22,944 nt of DNA from Candidatus Accumulibacter iunctus (GCA_002345025.1 DDUX01000133.1:9064-32007), one strand, 5' to 3'; counted from the stretch's first letter, positions 8,484-16,748 are shown. The notes: generated from the sequence alone by a model not told the origin. Numbers and translations are program-made.

Positions 8484-11057
8484 GTGCCGATGTTCAACAA
8501 TCTGAGAAAGTATGCCGCCGCCTACCTGGTGGCGACCGGTGGGCTCCTTCTTACCTGTCTGTCGTCGTGGAACGTCCGCCAGGAATTGCAGACCAGCCAC
8601 TTCAAGGAGTTCGAGTGGGCTGCCGGAGACCGCATCCAGTCGGTACGGGCCGTCGCCGAGCAAGGGCTGGACGCGCTGCTCGAGATACGCGGGCTGTTCT
8701 ATGCGGCACAGGGAATCGACGAGAAGGAGTTCCTCCTGTTCACCGACTCCGTTCTCAGGCGCCATTCGTACATCGAAGGGCTGCTCTGGGCGCCGTTGCT
8801 GACCTCGTCGCGGCAGGCCGTACCGGGAACGGCACCGGGCACGCCGCCGGCACGGCGTGCCGGCAGTGCGTCGGCGGCGCCAAGCGAGGAGTTGCGTGTG
8901 CCGGTCCTGCTTACGGCGTCGCGCGAGGTGCCGATTGCGACGCCCGGGGTTGATCTCAACGCGACGGGCGAACTGGCCGAGCTGTTCCGGCGTGCGAGGG
9001 CAAGCGGCAAGGTGGCGGTCAGCGGACGCATGCGGCTGGATCGCGGCGGCGAGAAGGCGGCGCACGTCATCTACGCCGCCCTGCCGGTGTATGCCCCGGG
9101 CCAGCCGGGGCGCGCTGCAGCCGCCGAGCCAGCCGATCCGCTGGGCTTCGTCATTGGCGTGTACGACATCGAGGAACTGGTACATGTCGCCATCAGTCTG
9201 CTCGAACCGCGCGGTGTCGAAGTGCTGGTTCTCGATGCATCGGCGGAAGGCGAAGCACAGTTTCTCCATTTCTATGCCAGCCGGCTCGAGCCTCGCGCCG
9301 TCGCTGCCGCCAGCGGGCTGCTGCCGGAAGCCGATGAGGGGCAGCCACGGATGGTGGTGACGATTCCGGTGGGCGACCGCCAGTGGACGGTGACCTGTGT
9401 CGCCACGCACACCTTCCGAAGTGCCGAGGCCTTTACCAAGGCGCACTGGTCGGTGCTTGTCGGCGGACTGGTGTGCACAGCGCTGCTCGGCCTGTATCTG
9501 GTACGCAGTCGGCGCGAAATGGATAATCGAATCCTGCTGACGCAAACGATCTACGAGCGTGAGGAGCTTTTCCGCCAGCTGGCGGAGACGGTCGATGTCG
9601 TTTTCTGGGCGATCAGCCCCGATTCGGCGCGACTGGAATACATCGGCCCGGCATTCAGCAGGATTGCGAGGTGCCAAACGAGACTCGAAGATCAGACGCC
9701 GGCGCTGCTGTTCGACGTCTTCGCGCCCGAAGATCGCGCCAGACTGGTCGACGCGATCGGCCAACTGCGGCGCGAGGGTGGGCACTTCAGCATCGTCCTG
9801 CCGCTGGCGGGCGGCGATCATGGGCTGCGCTGGCTGCGTGTCTGCGGATTTCCGGTGCGCGAGCCGGATGTCGAACTGGTCCGGATCGTCGGTTTTCTCG
9901 AGGACATCACCGAGCACAAGCTCGCCGAGGACGCGCTGCGCGACTCGGAGGCCAGGTTGCGCACGCTGTTCAACCACTCGCCCGACCTCATCTTCACCGT
10001 CGACGGCGAGGCCAACATCCTGCTCACCAATCGGCCGTGGCCCCATCCGGCAGGCGCCGCCGGCGAGAAGCGCTCGCCGCTGATCCTGCCGCCGGAAGTT
10101 CGCCCGGGCTACCTGCAGCGATTGCGGCAGGTCTTCGCCAGCGGGCGGATCGAACATCTGCAGTATCGCTCGAGTGACGACACCTGGTGGGAGGTCCGGA
10201 TGGTGCCGATCAGCACGGCGACGACGGTGAAGGCAGCGATGGTGGTGATCAGTGACATCACCGAAAACCGCAGGCTGCAGTGGCAGGCGATCCGCAGCTC
10301 CCGGCTGGCTTCACTGGGTGTGCTGTCGGCCGGCATCGCGCACGAGATCAACAACCCGAATCATGCCATTCTGGCGAACGCCGGCCTGCTGGCGCGAATC
10401 TGGAACGATGCCTTGCCGATTCTCGACGAGTATGAGCAGGAGCAGGGGGACTTCCTGCTCGCCGGGCTCGGCTTTGCCCAGGCGCGGCTGACGATCGCGC
10501 GTGGCATGAACGACATTGCCGAGAACGCCAAGCGGATCCGGAAGATCGTCGATAATCTCAAGCACCTCGGCAAACAGGATCGCGGGCACATGGACGAGCT
10601 GGCGGACATCGGCAGAATCCTGCACGCGGTGGCGACGCTGCTCGACACCCGGATCAGGAAATGCACCGACTGCTTCGCGCTCGACCTGCCGGAGTCCCTG
10701 CCGATGGTTCGCGGCAACGTGCAGCAGCTCGAACAGGTATTCATCAACGTCATCGTCAATGCCCTCGAGTCGTTACCGGAGCGCAACCGCGCCGTCCGGG
10801 TGTCGGCAAGAGCGAAGCCGGCGGACGGCCGGCTGATCGTCGAGGTCGCGGACCAGGGACAGGGAATTCCCGAGGACGTCATGGCGCAGCTCGGCGAGCC
10901 GTTCTTCACCACCAAGGCGGAGAGCGGCGGTACCGGGCTCGGGCTGTCGATCTCGTCGTCGATCGTCGAGAAGCACGGCGGGATGATGAGGTTCGAGTCG
11001 AACACCGACCTTGGGACGACGGTCAGCGTCGATCTGCCGATTGCCACGGAGGAGTGA
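8484..11057 (+). CDS. Membrane sensor histidine kinase (CHASE-PAS-PAS-HisKA-HATPase)
   Basis: 857 residues from GTG 8484; ATG at 8490 is an equally good start. Layout: membrane helix about 10-30; periplasmic CHASE-like domain (EIRGLFYAAQGIDEKEF and SYIEGLLWAPLL are typical); membrane helix about 321-343; PAS about 361-480 ending DITEHK; PAS about 491-593 ending DITENRR; HisKA with AGIAHEINNPNHAIL (phospho-His about 620); ATPase domain with INVIVNALES, DQGQGIP, GEPFFTT and GGTGLGLSIS. All catalytic motifs are present. The kinase resembles the NtrB/DctB-like group that pairs with sigma54 activators. The next gene encodes just such a regulator and starts directly after this stop codon, so they are almost certainly cognate partners. 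The periplasmic signal is unknown. Confidence 0.93.
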   Translation: MPMFNNLRKYAAAYLVATGGLLLTCLSSWNVRQELQTSHFKEFEWAAGDRIQSVRAVAEQGLDALLEIRGLFYAAQGIDEKEFLLFTDSVLRRHSYIEGLLWAPLLTSSRQAVPGTAPGTPPARRAGSASAAPSEELRVPVLLTASREVPIATPGVDLNATGELAELFRRARASGKVAVSGRMRLDRGGEKAAHVIYAALPVYAPGQPGRAAAAEPADPLGFVIGVYDIEELVHVAISLLEPRGVEVLVLDASAEGEAQFLHFYASRLEPRAVAAASGLLPEADEGQPRMVVTIPVGDRQWTVTCVATHTFRSAEAFTKAHWSVLVGGLVCTALLGLYLVRSRREMDNRILLTQTIYEREELFRQLAETVDVVFWAISPDSARLEYIGPAFSRIARCQTRLEDQTPALLFDVFAPEDRARLVDAIGQLRREGGHFSIVLPLAGGDHGLRWLRVCGFPVREPDVELVRIVGFLEDITEHKLAEDALRDSEARLRTLFNHSPDLIFTVDGEANILLTNRPWPHPAGAAGEKRSPLILPPEVRPGYLQRLRQVFASGRIEHLQYRSSDDTWWEVRMVPISTATTVKAAMVVISDITENRRLQWQAIRSSRLASLGVLSAGIAHEINNPNHAILANAGLLARIWNDALPILDEYEQEQGDFLLAGLGFAQARLTIARGMNDIAENAKRIRKIVDNLKHLGKQDRGHMDELADIGRILHAVATLLDTRIRKCTDCFALDLPESLPMVRGNVQQLEQVFINVIVNALESLPERNRAVRVSARAKPADGRLIVEVADQGQGIPEDVMAQLGEPFFTTKAESGGTGLGLSISSSIVEKHGGMMRFESNTDLGTTVSVDLPIATEE

Positions 11058-12488
11058 ATGAAGGAGAAGCCGTTTTCCAGCCTGCCGGTCTTTCTCGTCG
11101 ATGACGAGGAGTCCGTCCTGCACGCCACCGCCGCCGTGCTGCGCAGCGCCGGCGTCACCCGGATCGAGATGGTGAGCGACAGCCGGGAGCTCTTGCCGGC
11201 GCTCGAGGTGCAGCCGGCGAGCGCGCTGCTGCTCGACCTCTCGATGCCGCATGTCCCCGGCAACAAGCTGCTGCCGGACATCGTGCACCTCTACCCGGAG
11301 GTCCCGGTGATCGTCATGACCGCCGCGCAGGATGTCGAAACGGCCGTCAGCAGCATGAAGGAGGGAGCCTTCGACTATCTCGTCAAGCCGGTCGAGGAAA
11401 GCCGGCTGGTGGCGAGCGTCCGGCATGCGCTGGAAGTCCACTCGCTGCGACGGCAGATGGGGGTCCTCAAACGCTATCTGCTGTCCGACTGCCTGCAGAA
11501 CAACGAGGCCTTTGCCGGCATCGTCACCAACAGCCGCAAGATGAGGGCACTCTTCCAGTACCTCGAGGCGGTGGCGGGTACCGCTGAGCCGGTGCTGATT
11601 TCCGGCGAAACCGGTGCCGGCAAGGAGATGTTCGCGCACGCACTGCACAAGCTCAGCGGTCTCGGTGGCCAGTTCGTGCAGGTCAACGTCGCCGGCCTCG
11701 ACGATACACTCTTCTCCGACACGCTTTTCGGTCACAGGAAGGGGGCCTTTACCGGCGCTGACCAGTCGCGCGCCGGACTCATCGCCCAGGCCGCCGGGGG
11801 CACGCTCTTCCTTGACGAGATTGGCGACCTGTCGATGGCTTCGCAGGTGAAGCTGTTGCGCCTGCTGCAGGAGCACATGTACTTCCCGCTCGGCTCGGAC
11901 GTCGCGCGGCCGAGCGACGCGCGCGTCGTCTGCGCCACCAACTGCAACTTGGCGCAGATGATGCGCCAGAACCGCTTTCGTTCGGATCTCTTCTTCCGCC
12001 TCTCGGTGCATCAGATCGAGGTGCCGCCGCTGCGCCAGCGCAAGGAGGACATCCCCTTGCTGCTGCAGCACTTCCTCGACGAGGCAGCAGCCCTGATCCG
12101 GAAGCCTGTTCCGGAACCGTCGAACGAACTCATCACGCTGCTCTCGAACCATCATTTTCCCGGCAACGTCCGTGAACTGCGGGCGATGGTCTTCAACGCC
12201 ATGGCCCTGCATCGCGGTGGGTCGATACTGGCGATGGACAGCTTTCGTCAGGCCATCCAGAAGCAGCAGAAGGCTGGCGCCGACCTTCCGGCCAGTGACC
12301 CCGCGAGCGAAATGCCGATCCTCATTCCCGGTCGTTTTCCGACGCTCGACGAAGTCGAGGATGCCCTGGTCGCGGAAGCACTCAAGCGGGCCAAGGGAAA
12401 TCAGGGGGTTGCCGCGACCCTGCTCGGCCTTTCCCGGCCGGCACTCAACAGGCGCCTGGCGCGGCGCGCAGCGCGAGTCGAGCCCTGA
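11058..12488 (+). CDS. Sigma54-dependent two-component response regulator (NtrC family)
   Basis: 476 residues in the order receiver, AAA+ and Fis-type helix-turn-helix. Receiver: acidic pair VDDEE at 15-18, phospho-acceptor Asp60 in LLLDLSMP, and K in YLVKPV. AAA+ domain: Walker A GETGAGKE (183-190), sigma54-contact loop GAFTGA (229-234, exact), Walker B TLFLDEIGD (Asp253, Glu254), FRSDLFFRLS and FPGNVREL. C-terminal HTH: GNQGVAATLLGLSRPALNRRL. All functional motifs are intact, so it should be an active enhancer-binding protein. The ATG follows the kinase stop with no gap, and GGAGGAG (11048-11054) inside the kinase end gives a strong ribosome-binding site. Three sigma54 promoters with shared upstream elements lie within the next 5 kb and are its likely targets (inference). 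Confidence 0.95.
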   Translation: MKEKPFSSLPVFLVDDEESVLHATAAVLRSAGVTRIEMVSDSRELLPALEVQPASALLLDLSMPHVPGNKLLPDIVHLYPEVPVIVMTAAQDVETAVSSMKEGAFDYLVKPVEESRLVASVRHALEVHSLRRQMGVLKRYLLSDCLQNNEAFAGIVTNSRKMRALFQYLEAVAGTAEPVLISGETGAGKEMFAHALHKLSGLGGQFVQVNVAGLDDTLFSDTLFGHRKGAFTGADQSRAGLIAQAAGGTLFLDEIGDLSMASQVKLLRLLQEHMYFPLGSDVARPSDARVVCATNCNLAQMMRQNRFRSDLFFRLSVHQIEVPPLRQRKEDIPLLLQHFLDEAAALIRKPVPEPSNELITLLSNHHFPGNVRELRAMVFNAMALHRGGSILAMDSFRQAIQKQQKAGADLPASDPASEMPILIPGRFPTLDEVEDALVAEALKRAKGNQGVAATLLGLSRPALNRRLARRAARVEP

Positions 12489-12491
12489 CGG

Positions 12492-12513
12492 GGGGTCGGC
12501 ACCCGCCGACCCC
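12492..12513 (+). terminator. Hairpin terminator candidate after the response regulator
   Basis: GGGGTCGGC (12492-12500), loop ACCC, GCCGACCCC (12505-12513) make a perfect 9-bp GC-rich stem starting 3 bases after the stop codon. A T-run is lacking (only GTTTCCCC later), so release might need Rho. Position and stem strength make it the likely operon end. Confidence 0.6.
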
Positions 12514-12629
12514 GACCACCGTTTCCCCCTGCGGCACAGGTGAACGCGATCGGCTCGCGTCGCCTGTGGTCGTCCCGCGGCTGCCGCCGGCACAAGCCTT
12601 CCGCGCTGCTGGCCGCTGCCGGCATGGGG

Positions 12630-12636
12630 GTGTGCG
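12630..12636. promoter_or_regulatory. Weak distal upstream element of the pit promoter
   Basis: GTGTGCG lies exactly 110 bases before the GTTACACC element at 12740. The other two promoters have GTGTAAC at 109-110 bases. Only the GTGT half matches here, so this copy is doubtful alone. Confidence 0.3.
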
Positions 12637-12717
12637 CCGTCGACGTTCCGAACGTCTTTTCGCACGGTTACCCAAGTTCCTGGATAACAACGCCAAAGTA
12701 GCCAGAATAATGCTTTC

Positions 12718-12749
12718 GGGGTGAAACGTGGTGCGTTTCGTTACACCCC
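12718..12749. promoter_or_regulatory. Inverted-repeat enhancer candidate upstream of pit
   Basis: GGGGTGAAACG (12718-12728) and CGTTACACCCC (12739-12749) are inverted arms of 11 bases with one mismatch, 10 bases apart. The right arm overlaps the 14-base element CGTTTCGTTACACC (12734-12747), which has counterparts at the same distance upstream of the two other sigma54 promoters. The dyad centre lies about 118 bases upstream of the expected transcription start, a normal place for an activator of sigma54 polymerase. Confidence 0.6.
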
Positions 12750-12825
12750 CACGGCGAGTGCTACGAGCGCCTGAAGGACCATGCAACAATATGGTTTAAT
12801 GGATTCTTGCGATTTTTTCTGCGGC

Positions 12826-12842
12826 TGGCATGGATCATGCTT
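12826..12842 (+). promoter_or_regulatory. Sigma54 (-24/-12) promoter of pit
   Basis: TGGCATGGATCATGCTT matches the sigma54 consensus TGGCACG-N4-TTGCW with invariant GG (12827-12828) and GC (12839-12840) ten bases apart. Transcription should start near 12852, giving a leader of about 54 bases before the pit ATG. The same core is repeated upstream of two later genes, which raises confidence. Confidence 0.75.
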
Positions 12843-12905
12843 GCGCAACCGGTCAGCGCCTGCCGGGTGCGAGGGAATCCAAGACAACAACCATAGGGCC
12901 GCTGC

Positions 12906-13946
12906 ATGAGCACATTGCTGATCCTGACGATCGTGACGGTCGCCATCGTCCTCTTTTTCGACTACACGAACGGCTTCCATGATGCGGCGAACATCGTTGC
13001 GACGATCATCGCGTCGCGCGCCATGACGCCGATACAGGCGGTCATCATCGTCGGCACTTTCGAGTTCCTCGGACCGTTGCTGGGCGGGACGGCGGTCGCC
13101 AACACGATCGGCAAGTTCGTCACTCTCGGCGACGTGCAGGCAGTTCTGTCGCTGGCCATCCTGATCAGCGGACTGGTCGGCGCCATCGCCTGGAACCTTG
13201 GTACCTGGTACTTCGGCATCCCGTCCTCGTCCTCGCACGCACTGGTCGGCGGTCTGATCGGCGCCGTTGTCGTTTCCGCCGGAGTCGACAACGTCGTCTG
13301 GGGCTTTTCGCAGATGATGCACGGCCAGCTGACCGGCATCATGAAGGTCCTCGCCAGCCTGGTCCTTTCACCGATCATCGGCTTCTGGGCAGGATTCCTG
13401 ATGTTGCGCCTGCTCAACGTCCTCCTGTTCACCGCCACGCCGTCGGCCAACAAGGGACTGCGCTACGCACAGTTCTTCACCGCCGCCGGGCTTGCCTTCT
13501 CGCACGGAGCCAACGATGCGCAGAAGAGCATGGGAATGCTGACACTGGCGCTGTTGCTGGGCGGTTTCATTCCGAGCTTCGAGGTGCCGTTCTGGGTGAT
13601 GCTGGCCTGCGCCATCGCGATCACTCTCGGCATTCTCTCTGGCGGCTGGCGGATCGTCCGTACCCTCGGCTTTGCCATCTATCGCGTCCGCCCGATTCAC
13701 GCACTGAGTTCGCAACTGACGTCGGCAATCGTGATTCTCACCGCGTCGGTGATCGGCGCACCGGTGTCCACAACGCATGTTGTCTCGACGTCGATCATGG
13801 GTATTGGTGCTTCGGAGCGTCCGAAGGCCGTTCGCTGGAAGAAAGCCAAGGATATCGGCATCACCTGGCTGATCACCATCCCGGGCTCGGCCCTGGTTTC
13901 CATTCAGACTTTCGCCATCGTCAACCTCTTTCTCCTAAAGGCCTGA
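12906..13946 (+). CDS. pit: Inorganic phosphate transporter, PiT family
   Basis: 346 residues, about ten membrane helices, in the size range of compact bacterial Pit permeases (proton or metal-phosphate symport across the inner membrane). Both family signatures are present: FFDYTNGFHDAANIVAT near residues 17-33 and AFSHGANDAQKSMG near 197-210. PVSTTHVVSTSIMGIG follows near residue 290. The ATG at 12906 follows AGGGCC. The next gene, a PhoU-like DUF47 protein, starts 2 bases after the stop codon, the usual genetic pairing for this family. Upstream is a sigma54 promoter, which is unusual because pit genes are commonly constitutive or Pho-controlled. Family assignment is secure; substrate preference (phosphate, possibly also arsenate or sulfate) is by homology. 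Confidence 0.95.
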   Translation: MSTLLILTIVTVAIVLFFDYTNGFHDAANIVATIIASRAMTPIQAVIIVGTFEFLGPLLGGTAVANTIGKFVTLGDVQAVLSLAILISGLVGAIAWNLGTWYFGIPSSSSHALVGGLIGAVVVSAGVDNVVWGFSQMMHGQLTGIMKVLASLVLSPIIGFWAGFLMLRLLNVLLFTATPSANKGLRYAQFFTAAGLAFSHGANDAQKSMGMLTLALLLGGFIPSFEVPFWVMLACAIAITLGILSGGWRIVRTLGFAIYRVRPIHALSSQLTSAIVILTASVIGAPVSTTHVVSTSIMGIGASERPKAVRWKKAKDIGITWLITIPGSALVSIQTFAIVNLFLLKA

Positions 13947-13948
13947 AC

Positions 13949-14605
13949 ATGTCCAACGCCGCTACCGCATCGACCTCGCTCACCCGCCGCATCCTGCATC
14001 GCGTCTTTCCGAAGGTTCCCAACTTTTTTGCGCTGCTTGCCGAACAGAGCGCGCAGGTGGGACGCAGCGCGGCTTTGCTCGTGGACTACATGGGCTCCGG
14101 CACTTCCGATGTCGCCAAACGGATCGTCGATGCCGAGTACGAGGGGGATCGACTGAAGGTGCGCAACCTGACGCTGCTCAACGAGGCCTTCTCGACGCCA
14201 ATCGACCGCGAGGATCTGCACCGGGCAATCATCAATCTCGACGAAATCGTCAACAGCTGCAAGACGATCGTCGTCGAAATGGACTCTGACGTTCTGGCGC
14301 TGAAGGCCGACAAGTATTGCCTGGAGATGGCGGTCTGCCTCAAGGACGGGGCCGAGGCGGTGGCGGCGGGTTACGGCCGCCTGGCGAGCGATCCGAAGGC
14401 GGGCCGCGCCGATGCCGAGAAGTCCGACAAGGCGGTGCGCAGCCTGACGCGGACTCATCGGCGTGCACTGGCCGAGCTGTTCAACGACGACGATTTCCAC
14501 AACATCTTCCGCCGCAAGGAAATCTACAATCAGCTGCTGCGCGCCGGCGACCGTCTGAACATCTGCAACAGCACGCTCCTCGACATCGTCGTCAAGCTCT
14601 GCTGA
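13949..14605 (+). CDS. DUF47 (PhoU-like) protein, partner of Pit
   Basis: 218 residues, all-helical, the standard length of DUF47/TIGR00153 proteins. The N-terminus reads PKVPNFFALLAEQSAQV. Acidic metal-binding-type motifs follow: DAEYEGDRLK (near E-x-x-x-D), FSTPIDREDLHRAIINLDEI, and a C-terminal RRKEIYNQLLRAGDRLNICNSTLLDIVVKL. DUF47 proteins sit next to Pit transporters and are thought to regulate them as PhoU regulates Pst. The gene starts 2 bases after the pit stop, with AAAGG overlapping the pit end as ribosome-binding site, so the two are co-transcribed. It is the canonical member here; two more distant relatives are at 17336 and 18210. Confidence 0.92.
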   Translation: MSNAATASTSLTRRILHRVFPKVPNFFALLAEQSAQVGRSAALLVDYMGSGTSDVAKRIVDAEYEGDRLKVRNLTLLNEAFSTPIDREDLHRAIINLDEIVNSCKTIVVEMDSDVLALKADKYCLEMAVCLKDGAEAVAAGYGRLASDPKAGRADAEKSDKAVRSLTRTHRRALAELFNDDDFHNIFRRKEIYNQLLRAGDRLNICNSTLLDIVVKLC

Positions 14606-14610
14606 GTCCG

Positions 14611-14625
14611 GCCGCCGTCGGCGGC
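14611..14625 (+). terminator. Hairpin after the pit-DUF47 operon
   Basis: GCCGCCG (14611-14617), T, CGGCGGC (14619-14625) is a perfect inverted repeat 5 bases after the stop codon. In RNA it would give a 6-bp stem with a 3-base loop. No T-run follows directly. It is a plausible but unproven end signal. Confidence 0.45.
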
Positions 14626-14867
14626 GCGCTGCTGCACTGCCGACCGGCTTTTCTCACCCAGGCACGCTGCTCGCTGCTGCATGCGCTCGCGCCATGCTTG
14701 GCCGGGCTGCGGTCGGCACCTGCCCCCAGGGTCTCTGACCGACGTGCCGCCAGAGCGTCCGCGTGGCCGGGCCGCGGCTCGCACGGTACTGGCTGCCGAC
14801 CTTCGCCTGCGGTGATGCCAGCGGCGTCAATGTTGCCTGAGCGGCAGCGGCTCGGCTCTTCCCCGGC

Positions 14868-14876
14868 GGTGTAACC
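14868..14876. promoter_or_regulatory. Distal upstream element of the CYTH-CHAD promoter
   Basis: GGTGTAACC is the inverse of GTTACACC, the proximal element at pit. It lies 110 bases before GTTGCACC (14979-14986), the same distance as at the other two promoters. Confidence 0.45.
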
Positions 14877-14956
14877 TTTGCGGTCACCGCAGGCCGCCAC
14901 TACCACCTCCCAACAGTCTGTTTTCCTTGCGGAAATCGGCCGCTTCCGAGCGCTGG

Positions 14957-14987
14957 CGGTGCTTGCTGCGCTCATTTTGTTGCACCG
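14957..14987. promoter_or_regulatory. Proximal upstream element/dyad of the CYTH-CHAD promoter
   Basis: CATTTTGTTGCACC (14973-14986) is 13/14 identical to the element at 17132. Its GCACCG end pairs as an inverted repeat with CGGTGC at 14957-14962 (spacer 19). The 14-mer begins 93 bases before the -24 GG, exactly as at the pit promoter. Confidence 0.55.
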
Positions 14988-15064
14988 GTCAGGGCGCCCG
15001 TCGGCGGCTCAGAGAGACATGGTGAAGCTTGTTTTTGCTCGACTATCTGCCTGGTATTTCCCCC

Positions 15065-15081
15065 TGGCACGGCTCGTGCTT
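15065..15081 (+). promoter_or_regulatory. Sigma54 (-24/-12) promoter of the CYTH-CHAD gene
   Basis: TGGCACGGCTCGTGCTT matches the sigma54 consensus except one base in the -12 TTGC; GG (15066-15067) and GC (15078-15079) are ten bases apart. Start expected near 15091, leaving a leader of about 90 bases. Confidence 0.8.
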
Positions 15082-15182
15082 AATCCGGTTGACGAGACTT
15101 TTCGGCACCATCCCGTAGGAAAGGCTGCCGTTCCTCGTGTTGCCGTGGCTGCGATGCCAGTTCAATTCTCAGGAGCTTGAAG

Positions 15183-16664
15183 ATGAGCATGGAAACCGAA
15201 CTCAATCTTTCACTGACGCCTGGCGTCGCCAGCCGCCTCGCCAGGCATCGTCTGCTGAGCGACGCCAAGCCGCTCCGTCAGCGGGTCTTCAAGACCTACT
15301 ACGATACCCCGGATCAGCGCCTGCGGCGAGAGCGGGTGGTCGTTGGCTACCGCAAGCAGGGGCGGCACTGGCTCTCGTCGGTGAAGCGGGTGAGTTCGCC
15401 GGATGGAAGAGGCGCCGAACGTTGCCAGTGGGAGATGAGCGGTGCCTTCGGCGATCTCGACTTCTCGCACGTGGAAGATGGCTCTTTGCGCGAGTGGCTC
15501 GAGTCGTTGCGCAACGACCTGCGGCCGGCATTCACGACGAGCTTCACCCGTCGCGCGTGGGTGCTCGAGCCGCGCGACGGCGTGCGCATCGAACTGGCGC
15601 TCGATCGCGGCTGGATCGAGGCCGAGGGCCGCCGGCAGCCGATCTGTGAGGTTGGTCTCGAACTGCTTGCCGGCGGCGTTGCCGACCTTTTCTCGGCCGC
15701 TGGCGAACTGCAGGCCGAGCTGGCCCTGCACCCGGAACCGGCGAGCAAGTTCCAGCGTGGCTACGGGGTGCTTGCCGACCAGACACTGCAGGTCGTCAAG
15801 GCCGCGCCCGTCGACACCGACGCCGGCATGACCGTGATCGCCGGCTTTCGCACGATCGCCCTGGCTTGCCTCAGGCACCTGCAGAGCAACGAGAAGGGTG
15901 TTTGCGAAAGTGACAACCCGGAGTTCGTCCACCAGGCGCGGGTTGCCATTCGTCGCCTGCGATCCGCCATTCGTGTCTGGAAGCCACGCCTGCCGGAGGC
16001 TTTCGTGGCCGAATACGATCCGCTCTGGCAAGCGCTGGCCAGGCAGCTCGGCGAAACGCGCAACTGGGACGTCTTTCTTGCCGAGACGCTGCCGACGATC
16101 ATCGCGGCTTTCCCCGAATGCCCGCAAGCGGATCAGCTGGCGAGCCACGCCAGTCGGCGCTGTGCAATCAATCGCCAGGTCGCGGGCAGTGCGTTGAGCT
16201 CGGGCGAGTACTCACGCCTGCTGCTCGACTTCACCGCTGCCGTCCTGGCGCTGCCGGAGCGTGAGAACCGGCGGCTGGACGTCTTTGCCCCACGTTGCCT
16301 CGACAAGCGGGCCGGGAAGGTGTGGCAGCTCGCGCAGGAGGCGCTGACCAGCGACGCGACCGCTCGTCACCGTCTGCGCGTGGCGTACAAGCGCCTGCGC
16401 TACGCTCTCGAGTTCTTCGCGCCGCTGTTTCCCGGCGAGCTCCTGCGCAACTACCATCTCTCGGCCAGCGGTCTGCAGGAGATGCTCGGCCAGCTCAACG
16501 ATCTGGCGGTTGCGCGCGAACTGGTCGAAGAGGCTCTTCCGGGTGCTCTGGGCGAGGGCATCCTGCGCTGGCTCGAAGCGCGCAGTGACGGGCTGCTGCC
16601 GCAGCTCGAAGGCCTGCTCGGCGACTTCTACGGGCAGCGCGTTCCCTGGCAGCACGATTCCTGA
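15183..16664 (+). CDS. CYTH-CHAD protein, CYTH active site altered
   Basis: 493 residues; ATG 15183 is chosen over TTG 15177 because AGGAG (15171-15175) is 7 bases before it. The N-terminal half is a CYTH (triphosphate tunnel) domain: YYDTPDQRLRRE, HWLSSVKRV, RCQWEM, TRRAWVL, VRIELALDRGWIEA, ICEVGLELLAGG. The C-terminal half (about 235-470) is a CHAD domain: FVHQARVAIRRLRSAIR (His250), GETRNWDVFL, RLRVAYKRLRYALEFF and a final helical LQEMLGQLNDLAVA. CHAD domains bind polyphosphate and members localise to polyphosphate granules. Compared with E. coli YgiF, as I recall it, three tunnel residues differ: EIELK is ETELN (Asn8), the first Arg of LRIR is Gly55, and the middle Glu of ELELEL is Gly158. 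Triphosphatase activity is therefore doubtful while CHAD looks intact. A sigma54 promoter precedes it. Confidence 0.92.
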   Translation: MSMETELNLSLTPGVASRLARHRLLSDAKPLRQRVFKTYYDTPDQRLRRERVVVGYRKQGRHWLSSVKRVSSPDGRGAERCQWEMSGAFGDLDFSHVEDGSLREWLESLRNDLRPAFTTSFTRRAWVLEPRDGVRIELALDRGWIEAEGRRQPICEVGLELLAGGVADLFSAAGELQAELALHPEPASKFQRGYGVLADQTLQVVKAAPVDTDAGMTVIAGFRTIALACLRHLQSNEKGVCESDNPEFVHQARVAIRRLRSAIRVWKPRLPEAFVAEYDPLWQALARQLGETRNWDVFLAETLPTIIAAFPECPQADQLASHASRRCAINRQVAGSALSSGEYSRLLLDFTAAVLALPERENRRLDVFAPRCLDKRAGKVWQLAQEALTSDATARHRLRVAYKRLRYALEFFAPLFPGELLRNYHLSASGLQEMLGQLNDLAVARELVEEALPGALGEGILRWLEARSDGLLPQLEGLLGDFYGQRVPWQHDS

Positions 16665-16710
16665 CCGCGACGGCAACGCAAACCCGTCGAGCAGTTCTCC
16701 TCACCGACGA

Positions 16711-16748
16711 CTGCGGCATCCCCTCGCTTGCCCCAGGCGATGCCGTAG
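16711..16748 (+). terminator. Hairpin after the CYTH-CHAD gene
   Basis: CTGCGGCATC (16711-16720) pairs with GATGCCGTAG (16739-16748): ten pairs including one G-U, with an 18-base loop. A second stem GTGCGGC/GCCGCAC lies at 16802-16829. No T-run follows either. They probably mark the 3' end region of this transcript. Confidence 0.4.

Larger units (their letters stand above)
12489..12905. other. Regulatory intergenic region upstream of pit
   Basis: No gene is seen here. The region holds the terminator hairpin, the distal and proximal upstream elements, an AT-richer stretch (about 12780-12820, possibly bendable DNA), and the sigma54 promoter. I looked for paired CTGTCAT-type PhoB repeats and found none. 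Confidence 0.55.
14606..15182. other. Regulatory intergenic region upstream of CYTH-CHAD gene
   Basis: 577 bases without a convincing gene. The first 250 bases are GC-rich with family-less open frames only. The rest holds the distal element, the proximal dyad and the sigma54 promoter. A T-rich stretch (GTTTTTGCTC near 15030) lies between enhancer and promoter. Confidence 0.5.

Noticed and set aside
8025..10157. 710-residue minus-strand frame over the second kinase
   Set aside because: It is the mirror of a well-supported kinase gene, with no recognisable domain and biased composition.
10773..12665. 630-residue minus-strand frame over the response regulator
   Set aside because: Antisense shadow of an intact NtrC-type gene; no motif in the translation.
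12489..12905. PhoB box upstream of pit
   Set aside because: No pair of CTGTCAT-like repeats at 11-base period is visible.
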